Assembly (NCBI GenBank): GCA_029891345.1
Contig: CM056994.1
Coordinates: 61,535,251 to 61,599,250, forward strand
From: Dryococelus australis
Lineage: Eukaryota > Arthropoda > Insecta > Phasmatodea > Phasmatidae
Direction: 5' to 3'
DNA: 64,000 bases
Within the stretch, counting starts at the first letter, position 1. The number at the start of each line of letters is the position of its first letter. The position numbers were made by a program, and so were the translations under genes. Shown in pieces: positions 34,063 through 45,766 of the stretch. The notes beneath the pieces were generated by a model. The model had not been told where the DNA came from. It worked only from the letters and a program-made list of their open reading frames with translations, and searched no databases.

Positions 34063-35942
34063 ATGGCATCAGAAGTATGGCAGCATTGTTTATTGTGCAA
34101 CAAATGTATTTCAAGAGTTCAGTCGAAATCAACATCAAATTTTAAAAAAACATTTAGTAAATATCCATTCAGTAAAAATAGGAAGTACAATTTACTCTCT
34201 GTCAGAAGTACCAAGTACTAGACCTGAAACAAGCAGTGATTCAACCAAACTAGGATATCAGCCTAATCAGTTCGAAACAAAAGCAAACTGCATTGACAGT
34301 TATTTTTCTAAGCCATCTGGATCAGCTTCTATCAGTGCACCTGGACATTTATCTGTGGATTGTGGGCAGCCATCATTAAATGAAGACGTAGATGAACCCA
34401 GATTTGCAATGCATTTGGAACATTCAACACTCACAAGCATCAGCGAATGTCTACAAGATAATGATACAGATTCTGAGGTTAGCAATTCAGGCCATGTGGG
34501 GATGTCACCTAGATCTACATGTACTGCTCCATCTCCCATCAACGAAAATACCAGACCCAAAGTAATCAAAAGATATTCATCACATTCAGCAAATCAGCCA
34601 ACATTATCTCAGATCTATGACAGGATCAAAAAGTTTATACCACGTGATTATAGAGCACAAAAAATTACTAGGCTCATAACTGAAATGATATGCTTAGATA
34701 TGCAGCCTTTGTCAATAATAGAAAACACACATTTCAAGAGACTAATCAACCATCTAGAGCCTCTGTATACTTTTCCATCAAGAAAAGTATTATCAAACAA
34801 ATATCCCAATGAAATGTATGCAGAGCTCTCAAAATGTGTTTCAGATGAACTTTCAACTGTACAGTATGTTGCTATAACCACAGACTTTTGGACTTCATGT
34901 GCAATAAATGATTATATGTCGCTGACAGTTCATTTTTTTTTGTAATTCGCATGATACATTTGAATGTCAAAAATTTAATGAAGTGATACCATTCCAGGAA
35001 GTCAGTCATACAGCAGACAACATTCGCCATTTCATTTCAGATCTGCTTTTGCAGTGGGACTTGACAACTAAGGTAGTTGCTGTTGTGCGGGATGGTGGCA
35101 CTGACATTACTAAGGCACTGAATTATTCCGATTTTGTACCAGTACCATGTTCAGCCCACCTCCTTTAATGTGCGGTAAGAAAAACCTTCTTGGACAACCC
35201 TTTTGTACGAAACCAGTTAGTGCAGAAGTGAAGAAAAAATGTTTCTAGCTTCAAGCACTCTAACAAAAACACCAAAATACTGAAATAGTGTCAAAACCAG
35301 ATTGCTCTCCCTCAACACAGAATGATTCAAGATGTATCCACACGGTGGAATAGCACACTACACATGATGAAACGATTGAACAAGCAGAAAAATGCCATAA
35401 TTATGGCCAGGAGCAGGAAAGATGCAACAATATCTGCTGAACTGACGGTAGATGAATGGAAGAAGATTGAAAATCTGATAGATATAATGGAAATTTTTGA
35501 CACTGCAACTTTACAGCTGAGCAAAGAAACATCTTCCATCTCAGAGGCATGTGTAGTAAATTTTTGACAATGTATCTTGTTTTGTGTGGGTTTTTGTAGC
35601 AGGTTAAGTAACATTGTTTTTCGTATTATAATGATAGCTAGCTATAAAACATTATTTTAAAATTTTTTTTTTCAGGTGATACCACTAATGCAAGTGATAC
35701 AGCAACATTTGGAAATTCCAAGCCCCAAAGGTACTGGCCTGCAGGGCTTAAGGAATGATCTACTGACATGGCTGAAGCAAGAATTGAGCTTCATACATAC
35801 AAATGAACTGATTGCGAAGGCTATCATACTAGACCCTCGTTTTAAACTGAACCCTTTCCAACAAGAGAAAGATTCAGTTTTTCTGAGTTCCATTAAAGAC
35901 TCAATAGTTAGTGAAATGGAGAAAAATTTCCTATTAAAGTAA
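34063..35942 (+). pseudogene. hAT transposase (BED/ZBED-like type), broken
   Basis: Starts at an ATG in good context with SEVWQHCLLCNKC, a possible degenerate BED zinc finger. The frame 34,355-34,945 then carries the dimer/DNA-binding and catalytic start, including ITRLITEMICLDMQPLSIIEN and AITTDFWTS (first catalytic aspartate region, TxDxW). Next come VPFQEVSHTADNIRHF-like and VVRDGGTDITKAL plus PCSAHLL (34,983-35,168), then QDVSTRWNSTLHMMKRL (35,325) and KAIILDPRFK (35,815). All are ordered hAT blocks. The frame breaks at a run of T near 34,932-34,941 and again near 35,168 and 35,570. The C-terminal hATC dimerisation domain is not seen before the reversed LTR. Confidence 0.8.
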
Positions 35943-36012
35943 TGATTTAGTTCATCTCAAGCAGTAGTGTGTGAATGAGGAGTAACATTAAGAGAAGGAA
36001 TTAACTGTTTAT

Positions 36013-36118
36013 ATTGGCGACCCTTATAGTGAGGAGAATCGAGTTCCCTGAGTGGGAAGCTACATCCATTCGCCTCATTCTGGGGTTTGATTCCCCTCGG
36101 ACCCGATGTAACCCTACA
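36013..36118 (+). repeat. tRNA-like repeat (SINE-head-like), copy 2
   Basis: Aligns with 623-720. It contains CTGGGGTTTGATTCCCCTCG, with GGTTTGATTCCCC resembling a polymerase III B box. It also begins with TTGGCGACCC, like a gypsy primer-binding start, so an LTR-junction origin cannot be excluded. Confidence 0.4.
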
Positions 36119-36127
36119 ATCAAGTGT

Positions 36128-36886
36128 GTTATGCCCCTTTGGGACGTAGCAAGGATTAGGAAAGGTAGGAAGAAGTACCCAAACCTACGGTCAACACCAG
36201 ACACACGCTTCATAAAAACAATTCCCATATATTTAAGCATAGATTACACAAAAAGAATTTTGGTTTTTTCTATATAATACTACAGAATCACACCGAAGAC
36301 TATGCAACTCTTTCAAGATCAACCATTGCAGGCACAGAAGCAAAACCGCAGTGTTAAGTGTTCACTAACATTAGGCCTACGTTCTATTAACATTTCTTTA
36401 AGAATCTTGAATCAGTGTTCCTAAAATGGAGGCTACTATTTTCACATTTCTTGACTACAACCTTAACGTGAACAAAACATCTTTTGACATGCATAATTTC
36501 ACACAAACGTGCGTGCAGGGAAGTAATGGTCAAATTCATTTCAACAACTTGGGCTATATTAGAGTTGCAATTTAGGAGAAGTTTATTTTTCACCACAGTG
36601 TTGATTACCTACTCGCTCGGCCCAATTCACTAGGCATGGTGCATTGTTCATAGCAGTCCACATGCAAGTATTATTAATTTACAACAGTTCAAAGATACCT
36701 CACGTGATAATTACAATATATATATTGATGTATATTTTCACAGTTTATATCACCATAAACAGGGACAGGAATTAAGTTCTTCGGGCTGGCAGGACTGTTT
36801 ATTTGGCTGGAGAATGGAGTATACACACATAATTTCTTGAAGTAGACGCGTTGACACGCATGTCAAATTTGAAGCAAGACTTCAAT
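36128..36886 (-). repeat. Reversed LTR of the third gypsy, copy B, promoter deleted
   Basis: Reverse complement of the 29,186-29,725 and 30,486-30,809 blocks. The region with the TATA box is missing, as is an 80-base piece present near 30,575-30,655 of copy A. It sits inside the hAT element, so its insertion is younger than the hAT, or the two were brought together by rearrangement. Confidence 0.7.
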
Positions 36887-37342
36887 CCTCCCACACTGCA
36901 GATGAGGTGCTGGTGAGGGGGCTGTCCCGGTGGTCTGGACCCCAGAGAAGAAAGCTGCTGATGACGGTAGAAGGAGTGGCCAGGTCCTCCCCTTATCTTC
37001 TACTCTTGCGCTCCTGCACCACTGGCGGGGATGATAGGAATATGGAAAATGGATAAAGAGCAGACTGGAAAATCTGCCTAAACTAACGTACCACCTAATC
37101 GTGCCCTTTTGTGATTCTTCACTGTAATTAAAATACATGAGGTGGTTTTTCTCCTACTTTTAAAAGAGCTATGGCTTGCTCTTTAAAACAATTTACCTGA
37201 CATAATAGCATTAATACACTTATAGCAAATATTCTAGTTCTGGGTCGGTTCCACTTTTTTACTGGTTCCAGTTCTCGGTTCAGTTCTGAAAAATTGGTTC
37301 TTGGTTCTCGATTCTTGTGAAATTCTTCTACTCGTCTCTTAG

Positions 37343-37592
37343 TCCTGGAAGAAGTTCCTACAACGCCCAGAGATGGCAGTACCCCTGGGGCCTTTTGATG
37401 TCATGACCTGTCTGCCTCGAAGACAGGGGTTTTAATTTGTCATTGCCTCTAAGTGGGGCGATAAGAAATGAGCAACACTCCTGCACCCCTGATAATGCAC
37501 CCCTGTGTTGGAAGGCAATGCTACCCCCTGCACTCCAAAGAACTGTTGATATGAGAAAATTTCATATAAATAGAAGTCCAGCATCCAGCACA
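37343..37592 (+). repeat. Dispersed TATA-bearing repeat, copy B
   Basis: Inverted partner of 22,743-22,977. TATAAATAG lies at about 37,565. It starts directly after the hAT end and is followed by BEL/Pao gag sequence, so it may be the U3/R part of a BEL-type LTR. Confidence 0.65.
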
Positions 37593-37636
37593 GGAACTGT
37601 TGCAGTTTATGCAAACTGAAATAATTAAGATGGATT

Positions 37637-38300
37637 GTGCTCATGATGTCAGCTCTAAGTATGTTTATCCTGATATTTATGTCAAAGACACAAATCACTC
37701 AACCAAAATCATTAACTAAAGGTTCTCAGAAACCTCAGAAGTCTGTCTTTGCCATGACATCTTCATCCAGCTCACCTAGGCCATGTGTACTGTGTAAAGA
37801 AACTACCCATTTCATCTACAAGTGCTCCCAGTTCCTGGATTCATCAACATAAAGACAGAAAATAGTTTGAGATAAGAGGATATGTTATAATTGTCTTGGA
37901 ATTACACATAAGTTGTCTGAGTGTTCCTTCAGTGAATACATGTATGAAGTGCAAACCAAAACATCATACCCTCCTTCATAATGATCCAAATGCTGAAGTG
38001 AAGGAAGAATATCTAGTTGCCAGCAACAAGGATTCTCAACATGAATTTGTGGGTTTCTCAGCTAGCAAGTGCCAAACTACAGTTTTGTTAGCAACTGCAG
38101 TGGCCAAAATATATGGAATTGATGGTAAGTCTTATGTATGCAGTTCCTTCTTGATAACGCAGCTCAAGCATCTTTTATGACAGAATCTGCAGCTGAGGTT
38201 TTATGTCTGCCTCGTCGCAAGATGTTAGTGTGTGTGTCAGGTTTGTCTACAAATGCAGTACTTCTCAAAGGAGCAGCTGATTCCAGCCTATAATCACTGG
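37637..38300 (+). pseudogene. BEL/Pao retrotransposon gag-protease fragment
   Basis: The frame from 37,637 contains CVLCKETTHFIYKC (37,784-37,825), a C-x2-C-x4-H-x4-C knuckle of the BEL/Pao type, followed by QFL. After a stop, NCLGITHKLSEC and then CMKCKPKHHTLLH match the second and third cysteine blocks. Then TTVLLATAVAKI marks the start of the Pao protease (DUF1758-like). Beyond a further frame change, the words ASFMTESAAEVL and LPRRKM continue the protease. The catalytic D-S-G has decayed (LDNAAQ in place). The RT and integrase are absent. Gag would have packaged the RNA, and the protease would have matured the polyprotein; this copy is inactive. Confidence 0.8.
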
Positions 38301-38309
38301 TGCATCCAC

Positions 38310-40937
38310 TGCTTGAGTTTATGAATTCACTGTTTGTTGTGTCAAAAATTTCTAGCCATTTGCAACGTACAAAAATAGACTTGGGTAGACGCATATAGTT
38401 GGGTTCCCTGCCATTAGTTGATCCTCTCTCTGACAAGCCAACATCCATTGATATATTGCTCAGTGCAGATGTACACGTGCACAGTTTCATGACTGGATGG
38501 GGGCGTACTTGAAGCTTACGAGATCTCCGGAGGTTCAAGCACTGAATTAGTGCTCTGGGATGTCGTGAGAGAGTTTGAGAAAGAATTACTGCCCGAGCCC
38601 GGAAGCTCCAGGACTTATAGAGGTGAAGCTAGTAGGCTGCTGACGCGGGCTGCGGGGAAGGCGAGCATCCCGCCCTGATTGGCGTGGGAGTCGAAAAACT
38701 CAGGTCAGCAGTAGTCAGCGTTTCTGGTTCGTGCATCTTCCACGACGCTAGGCCTTACCCGGTGGCAGGTGGCTTGTAGGCTCTCAGCTCGTGGTAAGGC
38801 GGGGGGCAGTGTGCCTGCCGGGTTGGGTAAACTTCAGGGGAAGAAAATCAGCTCATAAGTTCCTGTTGTCTGGTAGAGTAGGCAGCCGAGAATTCATGTA
38901 GAAAATTCTCTCAATGTCTGCAGCAGTGGAAGTAGGAACATTTAGCGATGAGTGGTAATTGTGGTTAATTAGTTGGTTGAGCGGCACGCGTCAGTAATTA
39001 TTTGTGCTTTGGCACAAATGGAACTGTGTTAGAATGAGTACGGTATGGATTATAACAACACATTTATTGTAGTGATCAGCTATCATATTTGAATGTGTAT
39101 AAATGCACTAATGTATTCTGTATTAAATACAAAGTTAAAAAACTTGTTTAAAAACAGTGGCGTTTTGTGTTCTTGCTCACTATGACAATAATTGTATGCT
39201 TTCTATGAGTGGAAACACTTTTTAATGTTTTCATTTTTGTTCCACCAACACACTGCCCAATAGAGGTCAAAACACATTAATGACTACCTTCAAGTTGGAA
39301 TTCCTTCACTGACTTGGAATTCCTTCCGCCATATATACAAAAGGAAGGTAACTGAATGAGTGGCCTCCTTTTGTTATGGTACTTCAATATGGTACTGCCA
39401 TCTCACTCCTATTCGCTGTAGTTGGCTACTGTCCAGTGTTACCTTCATGGAAACATAACAGGTTGAAGAAAAGTATTGGTCACTTGACCAGCTAGAAGAG
39501 GGGAAGGCAGAGAATAAAGGAGGAAACCCAAGCAAAAGGAAGACGGAGATAACAACCATGGAAAGAGTACGTGGATTTTATGCTCTGCAGTCTGTTCATT
39601 TATAGCTTTCAACTATTGATACTGTTTGCATTTTAAATGAAGACAAATTAAGGATGCTGTTATACGAAATAAAAGTGTATATAATTACACAGTGAGATCA
39701 GATTTAAAGGCTATATCATTCAAATGGTTCAGGCAGGTCTTTTCATTTGCAGTCTTAGTTGCGAGCATTTACAAATGAGGATGATCTGATAAGATTATCA
39801 GAGAATACAGAATAGTCAGTTTTCTTACGATAGGTATTTATACTAATATTAAATCATTGATACAATATTTCTGTTCAAAATAGGTATATTACAAAATTTA
39901 ATTTAAATGTAAATGTTTTTAAAATCATATGACACTAAATTAGGCATTCAGTAAAATTTGATACTAAATTCTTATAATGGTCCTTATCTTCACTATCCTT
40001 TGTGGAAATAGCTACAAACTTTATTGAATAATAATTTTGTTTGGTGATTCCAAAAAAAATTGACAAAAGACTATTACATATTTCGAAAAATTTAAGTACA
40101 GATTGTTCTGCAGCAGTACTGAATAATGTCTGATGAAAATTTTGCTGGAGACTACAACAATATATATATAGAAGATCCTTCATCAAGATGAGAAATCACA
40201 GCAGCAGACCAAAGTAGTGTTTTCTTAGAGAAAAAAACCAGAGATGTTAAATTCAAGATTAAGAAATGGTGGACTTCTAGACATGGTATGGTACATGCAG
40301 TCCCAATGTCTATACTGACAACAGGATCTGAACTCTCCTCTTGCACAAAGAAAACCATAGCTCTGATAAGGAAAAAAATTTCAAGCCTCACAATGATCTG
40401 CTTAACAGAAAAGCTTGTAACATTTTATTGCCTTAAAAAACCTTTATCCTGAGGAAAATAACCTTCATCTGGGAGAGCATTTTGTGAATAGATTGTTGAA
40501 ACTTTATTGTTTTCCATAAGTTACTGAAATGATTATAGAATAAATTAAGTCTCATATGAATCAATTAGTTTAAAATAGACATAAACCAATATTTTACTCA
40601 TTCTCTATCAAAGTCCTATGACCATAACAACTTATAAAAATTTGATTGAAAATCATTTATAGTTATTATGCTTTGCTTATTTCACAGTTTGATATTAGAT
40701 GGTAAAAAATTTTCTGAGGTATTCCTTATTCATAATTTCCAGAAATATGTTGTACAGTAATAATGCTATTCTTGATGTGATCAACTTATCACTCAATAGC
40801 GTTAAAGAGAAAAAAAAAGTCTGATCCTCTAAGAAGTGTTAGCATCTAATTTATCTATTTCATAAATATTTCCACGCAACTATGATATCCATTCTTAGCC
40901 TGTATGGTTACATGCACATTGCATTTAAGGTATTACT
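38310..40937. other. Intron sequence, no supported gene
   Basis: A GC-rich stretch at 38,530-38,850 followed by a polyadenylation-like ATTAAA near 39,122 might be an LTR or retroelement tail, but no partner repeat was seen. The rest is AT-rich and without motifs. Confidence 0.4.
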
Positions 40938-40949
40938 TTCATTGAGAAT

Positions 40950-41207
40950 TGGGGCTGCGGTGGCGGAGTGGTTAGCACGATTGCCTCCTACCAAGGTGAT
41001 CCAGGTTCAATCCCAGGCCGGGTCACCGGACTTTTGCATGTGGGAATCGTGTCGGATGATGCCGTTGGTTAGCGGGCTTTTCTAAGGGATCTCCAGTTTC
41101 CCCCGTCCCTTCATTCCAGCACTGCTCCATACTCACCTCATCGCCCTCATCTGCTCTGAAGACCTCACTGTTAAGAGCCACCCAAATCTATTCACTCACT
41201 CACTCAT
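40950..41207 (+). mobile_element. tRNA-derived SINE 1 with target-site duplication
   Basis: Flanked by TCATTGAGAAT on both sides (40,939-40,949 and 41,208-41,218), an 11-bp perfect duplication. The head has an A box TGGCGGAGTGG (40,961-40,971) and a B box GGTTCAATCCC (41,004-41,014), the internal RNA polymerase III promoter. The body ends in a short (ACTC)n tail. Such elements use LINE enzymes to move. The perfect flanks suggest a fairly recent insertion. Confidence 0.9.
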
Positions 41208-41607
41208 TCATTGAGAATGATATTGACATGTTTTGCATCACCTTTTAACAATATTCAGGAATAAAGCAAATAGAAAATAGTGTTACAAGATGACTGAGGG
41301 GCGTATCTGAGCGTGTGTGAGGGATGGAGGTCTCAATAAAAAATAAACTAACTAAATTTGATTTTAATTTATTCACACAGCTGTTATGTATGTATCTACA
41401 GCATTAATCTATCTATATATACTATTATTCTTTTTATTTTTCAATGGACCTAGTAATTAATGTCTACCTCAACTTATATGAAGAAGAAAGATAGACATGT
41501 TATGACCGCAGACAAAATATGTATTAAAATAGGTACATTAAAATGACTGATGACTGTTGTGTAAATGTTGCCATTAAAACCAAAATACATGTTTAAGATG
41601 TTTTAAT

Positions 41608-43466
41608 TCGAGTTGTTCCGATACCGTGTTTTCCAATACCAATACCTCGATACCAGTGCCCTTTGCATTGAATTTTATAAAAAGTATTACTGTAAATAAT
41701 ACATTTATAAACATTTCTCCTAAACTTGTTTAAATAAAGAAAATAACATCTCAAAATACTGTATATAATTTATTGTAATCAGACACAAAATGCAAGCTGA
41801 CCTAAAACTTTCAAACCCTCTGAAAATAGTATGACACCAAAAGCCAGTCAAATTTGAACGTCCCGTGCACACTCATACAGTGAGAGTGTACAGAGAAGTT
41901 ATCGATCGGGCAGTGTGTTCATGGTGGCTGGAAAAGGTTGAGGTGGCTGGAGGATTACCCCTTCACACTCCGGACGCTGCTACATGTAGCTGACACCTTG
42001 CGCCCATGGCAAATATCTGTCTTTTAAAGTAATTAATTATATTTTACTGCACAGAAAACTTGTAATTTTGAGGCAGAAATGAATAAAGAAGGCGCTTATA
42101 ATTGATTTCTTCACTGTCTTTAATAATTAATCCTTCAAAACCACATACTGTACGCTGATTTTTTCCTGTTATGAGTTACACTGCATTTCCTGTTATGAGT
42201 TACACTGCACTCAGCTCGGTGCTTACCTTCCTATTATTAAATGGCAAAAGGTGTCAAATAACCCTTACATTTTATCAGTTAATTCAAAAAACGCATGTCT
42301 ATTGAAATAAATTAATATAAATCTGCCGATTTCCCCGCAAGAAGTTACTGAAAATGAACTTTATACACTTATAATACAAGTCACTGGATGTTCAAACAAT
42401 TTTTGGTGAATGGGGTGGTCAAGTATATGCTTCTGGGCATATAATTTTATTTACAAAGATGCTGCCCCTTGAGTTAAATAAATATTACGTTTCAAAATTA
42501 CATATGTTAATTTTACACCATATACAATGAAACACCAACTTTACGGGGGAAAACAACCTTTAATCACAAAAGAAAACATCTTTGCAAATAATAATTCCTC
42601 GTTAAAATGTTTTGCATACCTAACATTTCCAGGCAAAACCATTTGCTTTGAAATACAAGTGATGATAGGTGCTACTATTTTGAGCGATGCATATCTTGAT
42701 ACAACTACGTTCGCAAGGCACAATTTGCTCTAGGCCGACGTGTGAAGGCAAGGCTAGCGAAGCGGGCGTGGCCGAGAGAAATAGAGGACTTGCTTTATCT
42801 TTTGCTAGACAACTTCCCCTCTCGGCGGCATGTATGGAATGTGAGGGGAAGAAGGAAGGTATGAAGCTGAGAGACACAGAAAGAGGGGAGAAAGAGAGGG
42901 AGTTGCTATGGGTAACCACTTCCCCTCTCGTTGGAATGATGGGGAAGTAGCAAGCCAGTCTTGCTCGCCGCACCACGCCGCAGTGTCAGACAAACATGTT
43001 GGGAACACAAGACATTAGACAAAGTGCTGCAGAGCAGTGATAAATGGTGGGGTGGTGCGCGTGATATATTTCACATCCAGTTACTAGACAGTTGAATAAA
43101 CAACAAGCTTAAAAACTATAGTTGCAGGAAATCTTAGGTGACGGGACCCGAAATTACAATCAGAGCAACATGCGATATATGATACAAAACATTTATGTTA
43201 ACAGTATTTAAATAGGAATTTTGCCGGGACCACAAAAAATTGTTGGTAGATGAGATTTATTTGTTCTTATTTTTATTTTCCTGTTTTAATATGCAGCATA
43301 TACACACCTAATTCGGTAATTTTCGTGTCTAAAGAAAGTAATAACCTGATTTCACTGTCTACAACCGATACTAATGTATCGGCCTGATACCATACCCGAA
43401 CAGATATACTGAAAAAAGGCAAAGTATTGGGCGATACCGATACTTGGTATAGATACCAGAACTCTA
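41608..43466. mobile_element. 1.86-kb non-autonomous hAT-like element, copy 1
   Basis: Bounded by GTTTTAAT (41,600-41,607) and GTTTTAAC (43,467-43,474), an 8-bp duplication with one mismatch, the hAT length. The ends TCGAGTTGTTCCGATACC and, reverse complemented, TAGAGTTCTGGTATC are imperfect inverted repeats. GATACC/GGTATC words crowd both ends. No transposase frame exists. The interior from about 41,690 to 43,230 aligns with 61,400-62,900, for example ATCGATCGGGCAGTGTGTTC in both. Confidence 0.75.
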
Positions 43467-43474
43467 GTTTTAAC

Positions 43475-44520
43475 ACCACTTTGTAAATAAAGAAAACTTT
43501 GGCACGCAAGAGCGTAACTGACAACACAGCCACCATCTTGTTATATATCAATATTTGTGTAAATATCTCCACTATATGTGGCTTTCTATTATTTCTATAC
43601 ATTGTAATTGCTAATACCCATGCACATTGTGAGCTATCAATTTTTAAGGACTGAGAAAATTAACATTTATTTGCAAAAATAAAATTAATGAAGCCCACAA
43701 ATATGATTAGAACCAAAAGGATTTTGCACAGCCAGCAATAATTGAAAAGTAACATTTATACCATCTTTCTGAGCTGAAACTAAATTCAAGGACTAAAATG
43801 AAATTTAAGCGCTTTCAAAGCCATGAAAATAAAAGATTTTTTTCAAGCACTTTTCAAGGATTTTTAAAAGCGTACGAACCCTGTTTAAAAATCTTTAAGC
43901 GAACATGTGCTACATTGTATTTCATGGACAACTTGTAAGCTTCCATATGCGTAATGGCCCATGATAACACTGCACAAAATGATTCTAGACAGTAAAATTT
44001 GGTTCTAATGATAATTCACTATGGTAATAATTGATCTTATCGTCAGTTGTCATAGCACAGTTCCACTGTAAGTGATGAACACCAATACCACAATCTAGCT
44101 TGGTGACAATAATCAGTTATCATATTTACGCAAGTTTTTTGTACATGTATGGTTCCCATTCACCACTTTGATCACAGTGTAATACAAAAAAAAAATTTGG
44201 TAGAATTTCTAATGACATTCCCTTGCCCATATGGTGAAGTGTTTACAGAGTGCTTCTTTTCCTCCTCCGTCAATGAGTACATGGCTACAGCATGGGTGGT
44301 GGTGTTGGCCATGTACCCTTGATGAAAAAAAAAGCAAATAACTTTTATGGGGCTGGAATGAGAGGCTGGCTTTCAGGCCGATGCACTAGCACTCAGGCAG
44401 CAGACAGCTGGGTGCACAGCACATGTTCATGAAGTGAATAGTTGGATGTGCGTTGATATATAATTGCTGAATGAGTGATAAATGAATTTATCTCAGAAAG
44501 GATAATAGCTACCTTCTGTC
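43475..44520. other. Intron sequence with one DNA-transposon terminus
   Basis: AT-rich. On the minus strand a typical terminus CAGGGTTCGTACGCTTTTAA starts at 43,883 and runs into 'AATCCTTGAAAAGTGCTTGA', a pattern I recognise from non-autonomous hAT elements of many animals. The matching opposite end was not found, so only a fragment (about 43,740-43,883) is supported. Confidence 0.5.
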
Positions 44521-44522
44521 TT

Positions 44523-45040
44523 AAGCTGGTAACACAGACCAAACCTCCCATTTGGTTTGACATGCAAGAAAATGCTACAGGAAACATGTAAGAAAAAAAG
44601 TGTATGATTCCAATAACAGGTGTTAAAAAACAGAATTGCATGGTGGTGATGTGCATTACAGGTGACATGAGTGAACTTCCTCCCTCCAGTACACACAAAA
44701 TAAAAGTGCTTCTTAAAGATAAATTCTTAACAGTAATTACAGTCAGAGCTCAGGAGAAAGGATGGATGACTGATGATCTGGTTGCTGACTGGCTGAAATG
44801 TGTCTGGTTTATTTGACCCAGAGAATTGCTGCGTTAATGATCCATGCTTGTCCTTAATAGTATCTGAGACCACCTGATAAGAGAAAGAAAATACTAGTAA
44901 GCATGAAGAATGAGGCGATTTCATAATCCTGGGTGGATTGATAAAAATGTCGCAACCACAACATGTTGTGAACCCTCCTTTAAAAAAGGTATTTCACCTG
45001 GGAATACAATTAATGGATGGGCACATTTGAGTAAGCTACA
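44523..45040 (+). pseudogene. pogo/Tigger (Jerky-type DDE) transposase fragment
   Basis: From about 44,523 the translation gives KLVTQTKPPIWFDM (the NxDETPxWFDM block with the catalytic D changed). The ORF 44,604-44,816 follows with MVVMCITGDMSELPP and VRAQEKGWMTDDLVADWLK, and after frame breaks come PGGLIK...PQHVVNPPFKK. These are the ordered DDE_1 blocks of pogo/Tigger transposases and CENP-B/Jerky relatives. The N-terminal DNA-binding half is absent. It lies in the 39-kb intron, near the exon at 45.8 kb, antisense to the gene. Confidence 0.8.
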
Positions 45041-45049
45041 ACTTCGACA

Positions 45050-45766
45050 GGGAGGCTAAAGTAAGTGTGTCTGCATTTGCTGGTAGATCCTGTTGGCTTG
45101 GACTATGATCCCCACCCACTGGCATCATTACAAAAAGCTTCAAAGTGACTGGCATATCTAACACCTCTACCAGAAGTGAAAATTAATTTATACTCACTCA
45201 AGAAAGTAGCAATCAAAGTGACAGGAACAGTGGCAGCAGAGGGGCAGAGATAATTAATTATGTTCAGTTTGCCTATGTCATTAATTTAATTTATATACTT
45301 GAATCACGATTAAATTTCTTTTTATTATTTTTGGTCCATGTTTGAAGTTTTCGTTAAAGTAGTTGTTTTTCAAAGGCACATACGTAACTATTAACATTAA
45401 TTGCATCTTAAAAATTACTTCAGTCTGCAGTAATTTGCATATTTAAACTGAAGGTGTGACCACGCTCCAAGATAAATGTCATTTTATCTTTCACTATCTC
45501 ATGTGGTTGTATGTATTGGGGTCGCACACAGACTGTACTAGTTGACCGTGACAGTTTATGCTAGTTATTGATAGTTTGGCTGGCACCCCACCATGCAGCA
45601 ACATGCTTTGCTGGTATGAGAAATTACTTAAGTACCAACTGCACTGTATGAGGTGGAAAAACACTTCATGTTCGCTGTAGAAATCGCAAACCATTTCCAA
45701 AGATCAAAACTTTAAAAAATGTGTCTATTATTCTCAAATAAATAAAGTATCAATATCAATGTTTAC
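45050..45766. other. Intron sequence, no supported gene
   Basis: AT-rich, between the pogo fragment and the exon. Nothing recognisable. Confidence 0.6.

Larger units (their letters stand above)
32834..37341 (+). mobile_element. hAT-superfamily DNA transposon with nested insertion
   Basis: The left end TAGGGATGGGTTGG and the reverse complement of the right end, TAAGAGACGAGT, are weakly matching terminal inverted repeats. Both subterminal regions are packed with GGTTC/GAACC words ('CAGAACCGGAACCAAGAACC' on the left, 'GGTTCTTGGTTCTCG' on the right), as often seen in hAT elements. A hAT transposase lies inside on the plus strand. A reversed gypsy LTR with an adjoining tRNA-like repeat interrupts the 3' part (36.0-36.9 kb). 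I found no clear 8-bp target-site duplication. The short element at 53.2-54.0 kb has similar ends and may be a non-autonomous relative. Confidence 0.65.
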
